DNA of 49,117 nt, taken from positions 1-49,117 of the forward strand of contig JAUVKT010000008.1 in the NCBI GenBank assembly GCA_030596125.1. Direction: 5' to 3'. The notes under the pieces were generated by a model. It had not been told where the DNA came from. It ran no database searches and was given only the letters and a program-made list of their open reading frames with translations. This stretch comes from Bacteroidales bacterium. Its GTDB lineage: Bacteria; Bacteroidota; Bacteroidia; Bacteroidales; VadinHA17. Each line of letters starts with the position of its first letter. Positions within the stretch are counted from its first letter, which is position 1. Below, one piece after another: positions 10,120-19,783 of this stretch. The position numbers and the translations under genes are program-made.

Positions 10120-10235
10120 AGATATTCACACAATCCATTCCTGCTTTCTTTCAATTTAAAGGATCTGATCAGTTCCTTTGGACTGCACAGAAACCTTCCT
10201 CGTAAACCAATTTTATAATGTGTTTGAAGAGTAAT

Positions 10236-11876
10236 TTAACTCTTCAGTACCTTAAGAGCTTCTTCATTTTTAGCATCTGTCATAAATGCAAGGCCGGTTA
10301 CTTCTTCTGTTTCCCTATTAGCAGCAACCAGGTCATCCCGGGATAATTCATCTATCTTAAACTTACGGGCACCTGCCATAAATTGTTGAAGGCCACCGGC
10401 CAGTTTATCTATATAAGCATACATGGCAATAGCACCGAACGGGATATTTTTCATTTCATCCTTTCCGACCTTTTCCTGTACCGGTTCCCATCCTGCAAAA
10501 ATCTGTTCAGGTTCCTTCCCGAACTCTTTGACTGCAGGAGGAAGTGATTCCCAGTGACCATAAAGTTCAGCTCTCTTTCTCGGTTTGAACACACCTTCAA
10601 TGTTGCTCCCCAGGAACCCGGGAATCATCGGAGCCCTACCCATGCAGACCATTTTGGAATATGGAGCTCCAAGGGCAATGGCTTTAAATATATGATCTTC
10701 TCGTGCAAATCCTCCGGCAAAGGAGATATCCGGAACTTTTATACCCCGATCATCAAGAATCCTACAGTATTCATATGCTTTTGAATGCAATGCCAACGAA
10801 GGAATGCCCCAATGCTGCATCATGTTCCAGGGGCTCATTCCAGTTCCCCCACCCGATCCGTCAATGGTTAACAGATCAAGTTCCGCATCAGCAGAAAACC
10901 GGATGGCCATTGCCAGTGCTTCCATATCATAAGCACCTGTCTTCAGTGTAATCCGGCTAAATCCCAGTTTTCTTAAGTGAGCCACATCATTCATAAAAGA
11001 TTCCCTAACTTCCTCAGGAGAGGATAAGTCAGTGCCACCGAGTCGGCTGTGCCTTGCAAATGAACTGATTGCCTTGGCATTAAAAGCTGATTCTACAATA
11101 GGACTATAGGGATCCGGATCGACCAGGTAGGCGCGATCTTTCAGGAATTTTGCAAATTCGATGCTGCTCACTTGTATCTCACCGCCAATGTTCTTGGCGC
11201 CCTGCCCCCACTTCAGTTCCATGATCACCTTGTTACCATACTTATTCATAATATATTCTGCTACACCATTCCTTGTATCTTCCACATTCATTTGCACAAT
11301 TATGGCACCATAACCATCGAAATATCTGAAGAATGTTTCAATCCGGCGATCCAGCTCAGGGGCTTTTTCAATTTTTCCTTTCTTTATGATTGAAAGTTTA
11401 TCCACTCCAACCACATTTTCTCCAACAACTATTGGGATGCCACTCAGAGCTGCTCCCACGGCAAACGACTCCCAGTAATTTCTCGCTACAAAAGTAGATC
11501 CAAGTGCGCCGGTCATGACCGGAATCCGACATTTAATTTTCTCCTTATTTCCAAGTTCAGTCGTAATATCTGCGTTGGTAAACAGACAATCATCTGCATT
11601 CCTGGTCAATGGAGGTTCAATGCCTTTCGCACCGTAAGCGTAACCCTGAATTCTTATGGAATGGTAACCTACGCCCATTGTTGAAATGTGCGATGATCCT
11701 GATGTCGTTCGCCCAAAATTCCTGGGATAGAGAAGTTTTCTTCCCTTGAGGGAGGAAAGCCATGTTTCACATTTTCCTTTGCAGGCTGAATCACAAAGGG
11801 TACAGAGACCCGACTCACAAGGAACGCCCCGGTTCACAGTTCCGATTGCATCATTATTTTTAAACCATTGTATCAT
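10236..11876 (-). CDS. Standalone FMN-binding glutamate synthase family protein (GltB central/synthase domain) with N-terminal Cys-rich segment
   Basis: ELKWGQGAKNIGGEI, LLTIDGSGGGTGMSPWNMMQHWGIPS, FAGGFAREDHIFKAIALGAPYSKMVCMGRAPM. Confidence 0.85.
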   Translation of the reverse strand: MIQWFKNNDAIGTVNRGVPCESGLCTLCDSACKGKCETWLSSLKGRKLLYPRNFGRTTSGSSHISTMGVGYHSIRIQGYAYGAKGIEPPLTRNADDCLFTNADITTELGNKEKIKCRIPVMTGALGSTFVARNYWESFAVGAALSGIPIVVGENVVGVDKLSIIKKGKIEKAPELDRRIETFFRYFDGYGAIIVQMNVEDTRNGVAEYIMNKYGNKVIMELKWGQGAKNIGGEIQVSSIEFAKFLKDRAYLVDPDPYSPIVESAFNAKAISSFARHSRLGGTDLSSPEEVRESFMNDVAHLRKLGFSRITLKTGAYDMEALAMAIRFSADAELDLLTIDGSGGGTGMSPWNMMQHWGIPSLALHSKAYEYCRILDDRGIKVPDISFAGGFAREDHIFKAIALGAPYSKMVCMGRAPMIPGFLGSNIEGVFKPRKRAELYGHWESLPPAVKEFGKEPEQIFAGWEPVQEKVGKDEMKNIPFGAIAMYAYIDKLAGGLQQFMAGARKFKIDELSRDDLVAANRETEEVTGLAFMTDAKNEEALKVLKS

Positions 11877-12194
11877 ATTATTTACTATTTGGTTGCCTTT
11901 GCTATCATATTATTGTATTATCAGGTATAAATATAAATAATATTTATTAAATATTTGTATTTTTCTATATTTATTAAGTTGCAGGTGTTTCCGCTATGAA
12001 AATCCATTAAAATTTGTGATTTGATGACATCATATTTTAATCTGTTAAGTCAGTATTCACTGCATAAATAAGGAAGCGGCAAAAAGATAATAGTCCGGTT
12101 TTCCGCCACTAATCATATTGACAAATAGTATTAAATATTTGAGAATTATTAGTTCAAAAAGGAGATAGATGGCTTAATGAATGAAGGCTATCTG

Positions 12195-13088
12195 TTACAA
12201 AGCAAGTAAAGCCTGACCGCTTTGAACCACACTGCTTTTATCTGTTTTTTTGATTAGTCCCTGAAGAACATTACCAGGGCCGATCTCAGTAAAGAGAGAT
12301 GCCCCGTCACTGATCATATTAAGTACACTCTGTGTCCATCTTACCGGTGATGTAAGCTGAGCGACCAGATTATTCTTAATTGCACCGGGATCGGTTGAGG
12401 GAACTGCATCTACATTCTGGTAAACAGGGCATAATGGTTCTATAAAGATTGTTTCATTAATTGCCTTTTCGAGTTCAATACGGGCAGGTTCCATCAGTGG
12501 TGAATGAAATGCTCCTCCAACTGCAAGTTTAAGTGTACGGCGGGCTCCCTTTTCATTAAGGAGTTCGATGGCTCGTTCTATCCCTTCAATTGACCCTGAT
12601 ATAACTATTTGTCCGTTAGTGTTATAGTTTGCCGGGATCACAATCTCATCAATACTCACACACACCTCCTCGACAACTTTATCTTCAAGTCCGATTATGG
12701 CAGCCATGGTAGAGGGTTCTGCTTCACAGGCCTTCTGCATGGCAACTGCCCTTTTCGAAACCAGTATTAATCCTTCTTCGAAAGAGAATGAGTTATTGGC
12801 AACAAGGGCGCAAAATTCACCAAGTGAATGTCCGGCCACCATGTCTGGTTTAAAACTATCGCCCAGCGCTACAGCCATTATTGTTGAATGCAAAAAGATA
12901 GCCGGCTGAGTTACACGTGTCTGTTTCAGGTTATCTACAGTTCCCTCAAACATAATGTCTGTGATCCTGAAACCGAGGATATCATTTGCTTCTTCGAACA
13001 TTTCCCTGCAATTAGGAAAATTATCGTATAAATCTCTGCCCATTCCTGGGTATTGGGCACCCTGCCCGGGAAATATATATGCTTTCAT
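12195..13088 (-). CDS. fabD: Malonyl-CoA:ACP S-malonyltransferase
   Basis: FPGQGAQYPGMGRDLY, VAGHSLGEFCALV (GHSLGE nucleophile), GGAFHSPLM. Confidence 0.95.
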   Translation of the reverse strand: MKAYIFPGQGAQYPGMGRDLYDNFPNCREMFEEANDILGFRITDIMFEGTVDNLKQTRVTQPAIFLHSTIMAVALGDSFKPDMVAGHSLGEFCALVANNSFSFEEGLILVSKRAVAMQKACEAEPSTMAAIIGLEDKVVEEVCVSIDEIVIPANYNTNGQIVISGSIEGIERAIELLNEKGARRTLKLAVGGAFHSPLMEPARIELEKAINETIFIEPLCPVYQNVDAVPSTDPGAIKNNLVAQLTSPVRWTQSVLNMISDGASLFTEIGPGNVLQGLIKKTDKSSVVQSGQALLAL

Positions 13089-13090
13089 TT

Positions 13091-13729
13091 CTAATGCAGG
13101 TATTTTCCTATCAGGTGAATAAATTCTTCCCTTGTTTGTATGTTATTCAGGAAGCATCCTGTAAAAGCAGATGTTGTAGTTACGGAGTTTTGCTTTTGAA
13201 CACCCCTGATCTGCATACACATATGCTGTGCTTCTATTACTACTGCTACCCCAAGAGGATTAAGTGTATCCTGAATACAGTCGCGAATTTGTACAGTTAG
13301 CCTTTCCTGTACCTGTAACCTCCTTGCAAATGCCTCTGCTACTCGTGCAATCTTACTTAATCCGGTAATATACCCGTCGGGGATATATGCAATATGAGCC
13401 TTCCCGAAAAAAGGTAACATATGGTGTTCGCATAAAGAGTATATGTCAATATCCTTTACTATAACCATCTGTTTATAGTCTTCCCTGAATTTGGCAGAAT
13501 TTAAGATCTCTTCAGGGTCATGGTTATATCCCTGGGTGAGGAATTGCATAGCCTTTGCAACCCTCAGGGGAGTATCTTTAAGTCCTTCTCTCTCGGGATC
13601 TTCACCCAATTGCTTAAGAATATCATGATAGTGTTCAGTCATCTTTAAGGTTTTTTTATCATCCCAACTCTCAATCTTGTTGTATCCGGCATCATCTCTG
13701 TAACCTGAACCATTGTTCACAATGTCCAT
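13091..13729 (-). CDS. folE: GTP cyclohydrolase I
   Basis: [64 protein letters not shown]. Confidence 0.95.
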   Translation of the reverse strand: MDIVNNGSGYRDDAGYNKIESWDDKKTLKMTEHYHDILKQLGEDPEREGLKDTPLRVAKAMQFLTQGYNHDPEEILNSAKFREDYKQMVIVKDIDIYSLCEHHMLPFFGKAHIAYIPDGYITGLSKIARVAEAFARRLQVQERLTVQIRDCIQDTLNPLGVAVVIEAQHMCMQIRGVQKQNSVTTTSAFTGCFLNNIQTREEFIHLIGKYLH

Positions 13730-13795
13730 AACTGTTTTGTTTATTAATTTCCGGGTGAATTCCCGGGATGATAAATAAGTTTTTATGACAGATAT

Positions 13796-14245
13796 CTATC
13801 CGCCAAAATATTCAATAAAGTTATTCTCTGTTTCGGCAATCTTAACACAATGTAATTCGGCTCCTTCGTTTCTGATATGTCCTTCCAGCTCTTTCCATAT
13901 AGCTATCGCAATATTCTCTGTTGATGCCAGCTTATCTTCCATAAAACTCACCTGTGTGTTGATATTCTTATGGTCTATGTGATCAATAACATATTTCTGA
14001 ATAATCTCCTTAAGCCTTTTTATGTTGATAAGATAACCGAGTTTGGGGTTGACTTCTCCCTTAATGGTCACATATAAAATATAATTATGTCCATGCCATT
14101 CGGGGTTGGAACACTGACCGTAAAAATCTAAATTTTGTTCGTCACTGAAATCTTCCCTGAACATCCTGTGAGCCGAACTGAATCTCTCTCTCCTTGTTAA
14201 ATAGATCATATTGTGTCTGATTCTGACAAAATTGTCAAAATCCAA
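13796..14245 (-). CDS. queD: 6-carboxy-5,6,7,8-tetrahydropterin synthase / 6-pyruvoyl-tetrahydropterin synthase family
   Basis: FSSAHRM, NPEWHGHNYILYVTIKG, IDHKNIN; pterin synthase zinc/His motif. Confidence 0.85.
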   Translation of the reverse strand: MDFDNFVRIRHNMIYLTRRERFSSAHRMFREDFSDEQNLDFYGQCSNPEWHGHNYILYVTIKGEVNPKLGYLINIKRLKEIIQKYVIDHIDHKNINTQVSFMEDKLASTENIAIAIWKELEGHIRNEGAELHCVKIAETENNFIEYFGG

Positions 14246-14321
14246 ATTTGGACTTTTTTATCGGGAAAAACAATATCTTTAACAAATTGTTTCTTCAAAA
14301 AAACTGATTTGCTTTACTGCC

Positions 14322-15008
14322 ATGCAGCCACAAATTCTTATAACGGCAGCTACCCGGACAGAATTAAGATGCCTTGATAAACTTGAAGGTATATCGGGTG
14401 GTGAAAGCAGTTACAGTTACCCTGGTGCAGAACTGTCGACTCTCGTAACGGGGGTAGGGTCAGTATTTACCGTATGGTCATTAATGAATTATTTTCGCAA
14501 TAACAGTCAGAAGCCTGATTACCTGATAAATATAGGTATTGCAGGAAGTTTTAAGGATGTATATCCTGTGCGGAGAGTTGTTGCTGCTGCTACTGATTGT
14601 TTCGCTGACCTGGGAGTGGAGGATGGTGATAATTTACTCTCTGTTTGGGATTTGGGGTTAGCTGATCCGTCAGAGTTCCCTTTTGAGAATGGTATTTTAA
14701 AGGGAGATGCCGGCCTTCTCTCTTTGGCAGAGAATCTTTTTCCGGTTGTTAAAGGTGTTACCGTTAACAGAACTTCCGGATGTGAAAAAACAATAAATAT
14801 GCTTACGGCAAAGTATAATCCTGATATTGAAACGATGGAAGGTGCTGCGATATATTTTACCGGGCTTACAGAGGATATACCATCACTTGTTGTTCGTTCG
14901 GTTTCAAATATGGTGGAACAGAGAGATCGTGAAGCATGGGATATTTCAGGGTCTTTAGCTACACTTGGAGAGGCTATCGGCAATCTGCTTGTAAAATTAT
15001 TATCATGA
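14322..15008 (+). CDS. mqnB: Futalosine hydrolase
   Basis: Nucleoside phosphorylase-type fold motifs (LVTGVGSVFTVWSL, NIGIAGSF, ETMEGAAIYF, VVRSVSN); 4-bp overlap with mqnD. Confidence 0.85.
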   Translation: MQPQILITAATRTELRCLDKLEGISGGESSYSYPGAELSTLVTGVGSVFTVWSLMNYFRNNSQKPDYLINIGIAGSFKDVYPVRRVVAAATDCFADLGVEDGDNLLSVWDLGLADPSEFPFENGILKGDAGLLSLAENLFPVVKGVTVNRTSGCEKTINMLTAKYNPDIETMEGAAIYFTGLTEDIPSLVVRSVSNMVEQRDREAWDISGSLATLGEAIGNLLVKLLS

Positions 15009-15835
15009 AACTAACCCTGGGTTTTTCAACCTGTCCGAACGATACCTTTATTTTCGATGCCATGGTGAACAATAAGATCGATACACATGGACTGGTGTTT
15101 GAGTCTCATCTGGCTGATGTGGAGGAGCTGAACAGAACTGCTTTTAATGCTGTGGCAGATATAACCAAGATAAGCTATCATGCTTTTGCTTTCATTGCTG
15201 ATAATTACCTTCTCCTGACTGCCGGTAGTGCACTTGGTTTTAATAACGGGCCTCTGCTTGTCAGCAGTAAAAAGATTTACCCTGATGAGGTAAATGATAT
15301 AAGTATAGCCATACCCGGAAAATTCACAACCGCAAACCTGTTGATGAGTATTGCATGGCCCGGTGCGCAAAACAGGCACGAATATCTTTTCTCCGATATT
15401 GAAGATGTTGTGCTTGATGGTGAGATGGATGCAGGTTTAATAATACATGAGAACAGGTTCACATACGAAGACAGAGGCTTAAAAAAAATTTCAGACCTGG
15501 GGGAATACTGGACTGAGTTAACCGGAGAAGCTATACCACTTGGAGGAATTGCAATAAGAAGGGATATTCCCAAAGAGATCGCACTTAAAGTGAACAGGCT
15601 GCTCCAAAAGAGCATCGGGTATGCTCTCCAGAATCCTGAATCATCATATGATTATGTTAAAAAATATGCAGTTACAATGGAGAGAGAGGTTATGAAAAAG
15701 CATATTGCTCTTTATGTAAACGATTATACTCTTGATCTTGGTGAACGGGGAAAGGCTGCAATCAACAGGTTATATGATGAGGCATCTGAGAGAGCGGTTA
15801 TTCCGGAATTACCTGAACAGGTATTCATCACCTGA
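15005..15835 (+). CDS. mqnD: 1,4-dihydroxy-6-naphthoate synthase
   Basis: MKLTLGFSTCPNDTFIFDAMV N-terminus; ORF-track start at 14936 is upstream of this ATG; ATGA overlap with mqnB. Confidence 0.9.
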   Translation: MKLTLGFSTCPNDTFIFDAMVNNKIDTHGLVFESHLADVEELNRTAFNAVADITKISYHAFAFIADNYLLLTAGSALGFNNGPLLVSSKKIYPDEVNDISIAIPGKFTTANLLMSIAWPGAQNRHEYLFSDIEDVVLDGEMDAGLIIHENRFTYEDRGLKKISDLGEYWTELTGEAIPLGGIAIRRDIPKEIALKVNRLLQKSIGYALQNPESSYDYVKKYAVTMEREVMKKHIALYVNDYTLDLGERGKAAINRLYDEASERAVIPELPEQVFIT

Positions 15836-15886
15836 CTGCTACTTGACTCAGTTTAAACCTTAATAAATCCAAACTCATTTTTTTAA

Positions 15887-15912
15887 CTTTAGTCACTTTA
15901 GTCACTTCGAAG
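15887..15912. repeat. Short direct repeat CTTTAGTCA CTTTAGTCA CTTCGAAG (9-bp unit)
   Basis: Direct reading of the intergenic region. Confidence 0.6.
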
Positions 15913-16005
15913 TACTGATTATTTATATTTTGTTTTTAGTTGAACATTTACGATCTTAATAATGTTTAAAACAATAGGAAGAGTTAATAACTAAAATATA
16001 TAATT

Positions 16006-16581
16006 ATGATTTACGAATTACCAAAACTGAACTATAAACCGGATGCACTTAAGCCTTACATTAGCGAGGAAACTCTTGATTTTCATTATGGTAAGCATCA
16101 TCAGACATATGTAAATAATCTTAACAAACTGATTGAGGGTTCCGGTTTAGAAGGTTCAGACCTTGAGACACTTATTAAAAAGGCCGATGGCGGTATTTTT
16201 AATAATGCTGCACAGGTATGGAATCACACCTTCTATTTTGATACTTTCTCTCCTGATGGCAGACGCGCAGCTGCCGGAACAATTGCTGACGCAATAATTG
16301 AATCATTTGGCTCATTTGATAATATGAAAGATGAGTTTAGCAAAGCCGCTGCCACACTGTTTGGAGCGGGTTGGACCTGGCTTGTTCAGAAAAATGACGG
16401 AAAACTTGCAATTATGCAGGAATCAAATGCCGGGAACCCGTTAAGAAGTGGATATAAGCCACTTATGACTTGCGACGTATGGGAGCATGCCTATTATATT
16501 GATTACAGAAACAGGCGTCCCGACTATCTTAAGTCATTTTGGGAGATACTCGATTGGGATATTGTTGGATCACGTTTTTAG
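16006..16581 (+). CDS. sodB: Superoxide dismutase (Fe/Mn family)
   Basis: LDFHYGKHHQTYVNNLN, WNHTFYFDTFSP, GAGWTWLV, DVWEHAYYIDYRNRRPDYL. Confidence 0.95.
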   Translation: MIYELPKLNYKPDALKPYISEETLDFHYGKHHQTYVNNLNKLIEGSGLEGSDLETLIKKADGGIFNNAAQVWNHTFYFDTFSPDGRRAAAGTIADAIIESFGSFDNMKDEFSKAAATLFGAGWTWLVQKNDGKLAIMQESNAGNPLRSGYKPLMTCDVWEHAYYIDYRNRRPDYLKSFWEILDWDIVGSRF

Positions 16582-16624
16582 TTAAAAGTAAAGGGCCTTA
16601 CAGGGTCTGATAATACTTTATTGG

Positions 16625-16676
16625 CTCCCGCATAATAAATGACGAGATCATTTATTGCGGGAGTTCTGTTTTTTCC
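16625..16676 (+). terminator. Rho-independent terminator downstream of sodB
   Basis: CTCCCGCATAATAAATGA - CGAGA - TCATTTATTGCGGGAG stem (2-nt bulge) followed by TTCTGTTTTTT. Confidence 0.8.
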
Positions 16677-16708
16677 CTTATTTTTACGTATCACAAAAAT
16701 ATCTGCTA

Positions 16709-17281
16709 ATGGACCTTTACGATCTTATAAGAAAGAATAGAAGCTACAGGCGTTTCGACCAGGAGGTGAAGATTGCCAGAGAACAACTTTTGGGTTTTGT
16801 TGAACTGGCGAGATTGTCTGCCTCAGCTTCAAACCGGCAACCACTTAAGTTTATGATAGTAGATGATGATAAAGGGTGCTCAAGAGTATTCCCATCTCTC
16901 AGGTGGGCAGGTTATCTGAAGGATTGGGATGGCCCCACTGCCGGGGAGCAGCCTTCTGCCTATATAATTATACTTGGTGACAAGAGTATAGTAACCGATT
17001 ATTGGGTCGATCATGGTATAGCAGCACAATCGATCCTTCTCGGGGCTACAGAAGAAGGCTATGGCGGCTGTATTATTGCTTCTGTTGACCGTGAAAAGTT
17101 AAGAGAGGAGATCTCACTGGATGAACACCTTGAGATACTTCTGGTACTGGCTCTGGGTAAACCCGGAGAAAAAGTGGTTATTGATCCGGTAAAGAATGAT
17201 GATATTAAATACTGGCGCGATAATAAGAGTATTCATCATGTCCCGAAAAGAGATATTGACGATATCGTACTATTCATATAA
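16709..17281 (+). CDS. Nitroreductase family protein
   Basis: MDLYDLIRKNRSYRRFDQ, ARLSASASNRQPLKFMIV, HGIAAQSILLGATEEGYGGCII; ATG at 16709 preferred because the 16655 start falls inside the sodB terminator hairpin. Confidence 0.85.
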   Translation: MDLYDLIRKNRSYRRFDQEVKIAREQLLGFVELARLSASASNRQPLKFMIVDDDKGCSRVFPSLRWAGYLKDWDGPTAGEQPSAYIIILGDKSIVTDYWVDHGIAAQSILLGATEEGYGGCIIASVDREKLREEISLDEHLEILLVLALGKPGEKVVIDPVKNDDIKYWRDNKSIHHVPKRDIDDIVLFI

Positions 17282-17287
17282 AGATTT

Positions 17288-18019
17288 ATGTTATCAAATC
17301 TTATAAAGAATATCGTTATTATAATTGCCCTGCTTTGTGCCGGGATACCGGTTGTAGCACAGAGTATTAACCCCGATGACCCTGTTTTGCTTCATGGTAT
17401 TGTAATGGATGCATCATCTCTGCAGGCTCTTCCCAATGTTCATTATATTGTAAATAGTGGTTATGGTGGTGTTTCAGGAACTGACGGTAAATTTTCCATG
17501 TTTCTCGAAAGAATGGATACAGTTGTTTTTTCCTACCTGGGCTATCAAAATGTTACTTTCATCCTTTCTGATACTCTCAGGGGTAAAAAGTTCGTAGCCG
17601 GAATTTTTTTGAAGACAGATACTCTTGCGGTTGGGGAGGTTATAGTTTTTCCCCGGCTCGGAGACTTGAGGTCAGAGTTTCGTTCAACATCCGGACAGGT
17701 ATCACAGGAACTCATAAATGCCCAACATAATCTTGAAGTATCAACCTATCAGGGCCTGAATAACAGTGCCACGCTGGGTGATCCGCAGGCAAATTATGAT
17801 CTTATTAAGCGAGAACAGATAATAAATGCCTATGAAAAGGGGGCCATACCATCTGATAAAATGTTAGGATTGAATTTTATTAGTATTATTCCAGCCGGGA
17901 TATATCTGCTTGCAAATGGCTTGCCGGAGAAACCCGAACCTCCCAGGCCCAGGGTGTCTGATAGCGAAATCGAGAAAATGAAACGTTTATATCTGAGAAG
18001 GCTTATTAGAGAGAAGTAA
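17288..18019 (+). CDS. Carboxypeptidase-like regulatory (CarboxypepD_reg-like) domain secreted protein
   Basis: N-terminal signal peptide; HGIVMDASSLQALPNVHYIVNSGYGGVSGTDGKFSMFLERMDTVVFSYLGYQ pattern. Confidence 0.75.
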   Translation: MLSNLIKNIVIIIALLCAGIPVVAQSINPDDPVLLHGIVMDASSLQALPNVHYIVNSGYGGVSGTDGKFSMFLERMDTVVFSYLGYQNVTFILSDTLRGKKFVAGIFLKTDTLAVGEVIVFPRLGDLRSEFRSTSGQVSQELINAQHNLEVSTYQGLNNSATLGDPQANYDLIKREQIINAYEKGAIPSDKMLGLNFISIIPAGIYLLANGLPEKPEPPRPRVSDSEIEKMKRLYLRRLIREK

Positions 18020-18087
18020 CCTGCCGGGAAGTTTTCAGTCGGCCCTCCTTCGCTCTCCACTTCGTTTCAAGCTTCGAAAGGGCAAAG

Positions 18088-18108
18088 CAGTCGGCAGTCT
18101 TCCAGTCT
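18088..18108. repeat. Short heptamer array CAGTCGG CAGTCTT CCAGTCT
   Basis: Direct reading; shares the CAGTCGG unit with 3304-3338. Confidence 0.6.
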
Positions 18109-19019
18109 TATCCTTTGTAAAAAATGGCCTTAACAATATGGGATGCCATCTTGGGATTTTCCTTCAGGCGTCTGGTTGAATAGCCAAACCATTCCTTCCC
18201 GAACGGGACATAAACCCTCATTGTATGTCCATCTTCAACAATCTTTTGACGCAGTTTAGGAGTTACACCATACAGCACCTGAAATTCATACATCTCCTTA
18301 GGAACATTGTATTTTTCAATTAACCGGTAGGCACCCTTAACAAGTGTCTTGTCGTGTGTGGCAATACCCGGAAAAATCTTGTTTTGGAACATAAATTCAA
18401 GATCTTCCAGAAGATGGTGGTTAATCTCTTCATATTTTTTAAATGCAATCTTCTCTGGCTCAATATATATCCCTTTGCACAGCCTGTAGTTCAAAGGTGT
18501 CTCTTCCGAATTCATGTCAAGCATAGTCTTGAGATCATTATATGTACGTCTCATATATGCCTGTAAAACCAATCCTACATTTTTCGGGAACTCAGATTTT
18601 AGTTTTCTGAAAAGTTCTATCTCAAGGTCAACACAGGGTGAATCTTCCATATCAATCCTTACAAAGTTATTGTACCCGGCAGCTTTTGCAACAATCTCCC
18701 TGATATGTGTGTAGCATACCTCTTTATCAATAAGCAGCCCGAAACTTGTAGGCTTAACAGAATAATTACCGTCAATTTTGTTTTTCTCACTCAGCTCTAT
18801 TAGCTCAAGATATTCTTTCTTGTTGGCTTCTGCTTCCGACAGGTTACTGATAAATTCGCCAAGGACGTCAAGGGTTACCTTAATGCCCTTACTATTAAGT
18901 TCTTTAGAAACAGTTATAGCATCTTCTATTGTCTCTCCCGAGATATATGGTTTGGAAAAGATCCATACAAATTTCTTTGGGAAATAGGGTAAAATTGCAG
19001 CTATTAATTTATTGAACAT
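18108..19019 (-). CDS. Proline dehydrogenase
   Basis: VRIDMEDSPCVDLEIELFRKL, VLQAYMRRTYND, YRLCKGIYIEPEKIAFK, GIATHDKTLV, YEFQVLYGVTPKLRQ, VRVYVPFGKEWFGYSTRRLKENP-like C-terminus. Confidence 0.92.
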   Translation of the reverse strand: MFNKLIAAILPYFPKKFVWIFSKPYISGETIEDAITVSKELNSKGIKVTLDVLGEFISNLSEAEANKKEYLELIELSEKNKIDGNYSVKPTSFGLLIDKEVCYTHIREIVAKAAGYNNFVRIDMEDSPCVDLEIELFRKLKSEFPKNVGLVLQAYMRRTYNDLKTMLDMNSEETPLNYRLCKGIYIEPEKIAFKKYEEINHHLLEDLEFMFQNKIFPGIATHDKTLVKGAYRLIEKYNVPKEMYEFQVLYGVTPKLRQKIVEDGHTMRVYVPFGKEWFGYSTRRLKENPKMASHIVKAIFYKG

Positions 19020-19186
19020 CTCTACAGTTTTTTATGTTGATGATTTTAAATGCAAATATACGCTATTGATTATTTCAGTATATGACGTTTATCATAACTA
19101 TGAAAATACAGGAAATTTGTCATGACTATTTGATACTTTATTGGATTTCAGAAAAAAACGGATAATTTTATCATCAATTAAATTCG

Positions 19187-19217
19187 TGTGCAACCATTTG
19201 CCTCCAACCGGGGTCTA
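19187..19217 (+). promoter_or_regulatory. Candidate ECF-type promoter (TGTGCAACC ... GGTCTA)
   Basis: AAC -35-like and GGTCTA -10-like element just upstream of the sigma gene; similar element at 21177-21206. Confidence 0.35.
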
Positions 19218-19233
19218 AAAAGTGGTCTGGGTA

Positions 19234-19764
19234 ATGATAAGCGACCAACAAATACTGAAAGGATGTCTGAAACATGACAGGCTGGCCCAGAAGGGCCTCT
19301 TTGAACGCTATTCGGGACTGTTAATGGGTATTTGTATAAGGTATGCTACAGATATACCTGAGGCTGAAGATATTCTTCAGGAAAGTCTTATTAAGATATA
19401 TATGAATATCGGGGATTATTCCGGAGAAGGTTCTTTTACAGGATGGATGCGTAAGATTGTGATTAATACGGCAATTACCTATTATCATAAGAATCTCAAG
19501 CATAAACATTATGTTGAGATTGAGGAGGTTTTTACAAGCGAGATAGGAAAAGATGTTCCGGATAATGAATTTACCTCTGAGGAGTTGAAGATGATACTGG
19601 ATGAATTACCACCTGGGTATAAAGCTGTATTTAATCTATATGCTATCGAGGGTTATAAACATAAGGAGATAGCTGAGATGCTTGAAATAGATGTTAATAC
19701 TTCAAAATCACAATACTCAAGAGCGCGGACATTTATTCAAAAGAGATTAAAGAAATTAAAATAG
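19234..19764 (+). CDS. ECF-family RNA polymerase sigma-70 factor
   Basis: LFERYSGLLMGICIRYATDIPEAEDILQESLIKIY (sigma2), LDELPPGYKAVFNLYAIEGYKHKEIAEMLEIDVNTSKSQYSRARTFIQKRL (sigma4). Confidence 0.92.
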   Translation: MISDQQILKGCLKHDRLAQKGLFERYSGLLMGICIRYATDIPEAEDILQESLIKIYMNIGDYSGEGSFTGWMRKIVINTAITYYHKNLKHKHYVEIEEVFTSEIGKDVPDNEFTSEELKMILDELPPGYKAVFNLYAIEGYKHKEIAEMLEIDVNTSKSQYSRARTFIQKRLKKLK

Positions 19765-19783
19765 ACAGATTAGTACAAAAGAA

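Noticed and set aside
10225-10246. Hairpin TGAAGAGT-AATTTA-ACTCTTCA at the 3' end of the glutamate synthase gene as terminator
   Set aside because: 8-bp stem is real but overlaps the stop codon and lacks a T-tract; too weak to call
14519-14983. 154-aa minus-strand ORF opposite mqnB
   Set aside because: Ser/Pro/Thr-rich antisense translation of a conserved gene with no recognisable motif
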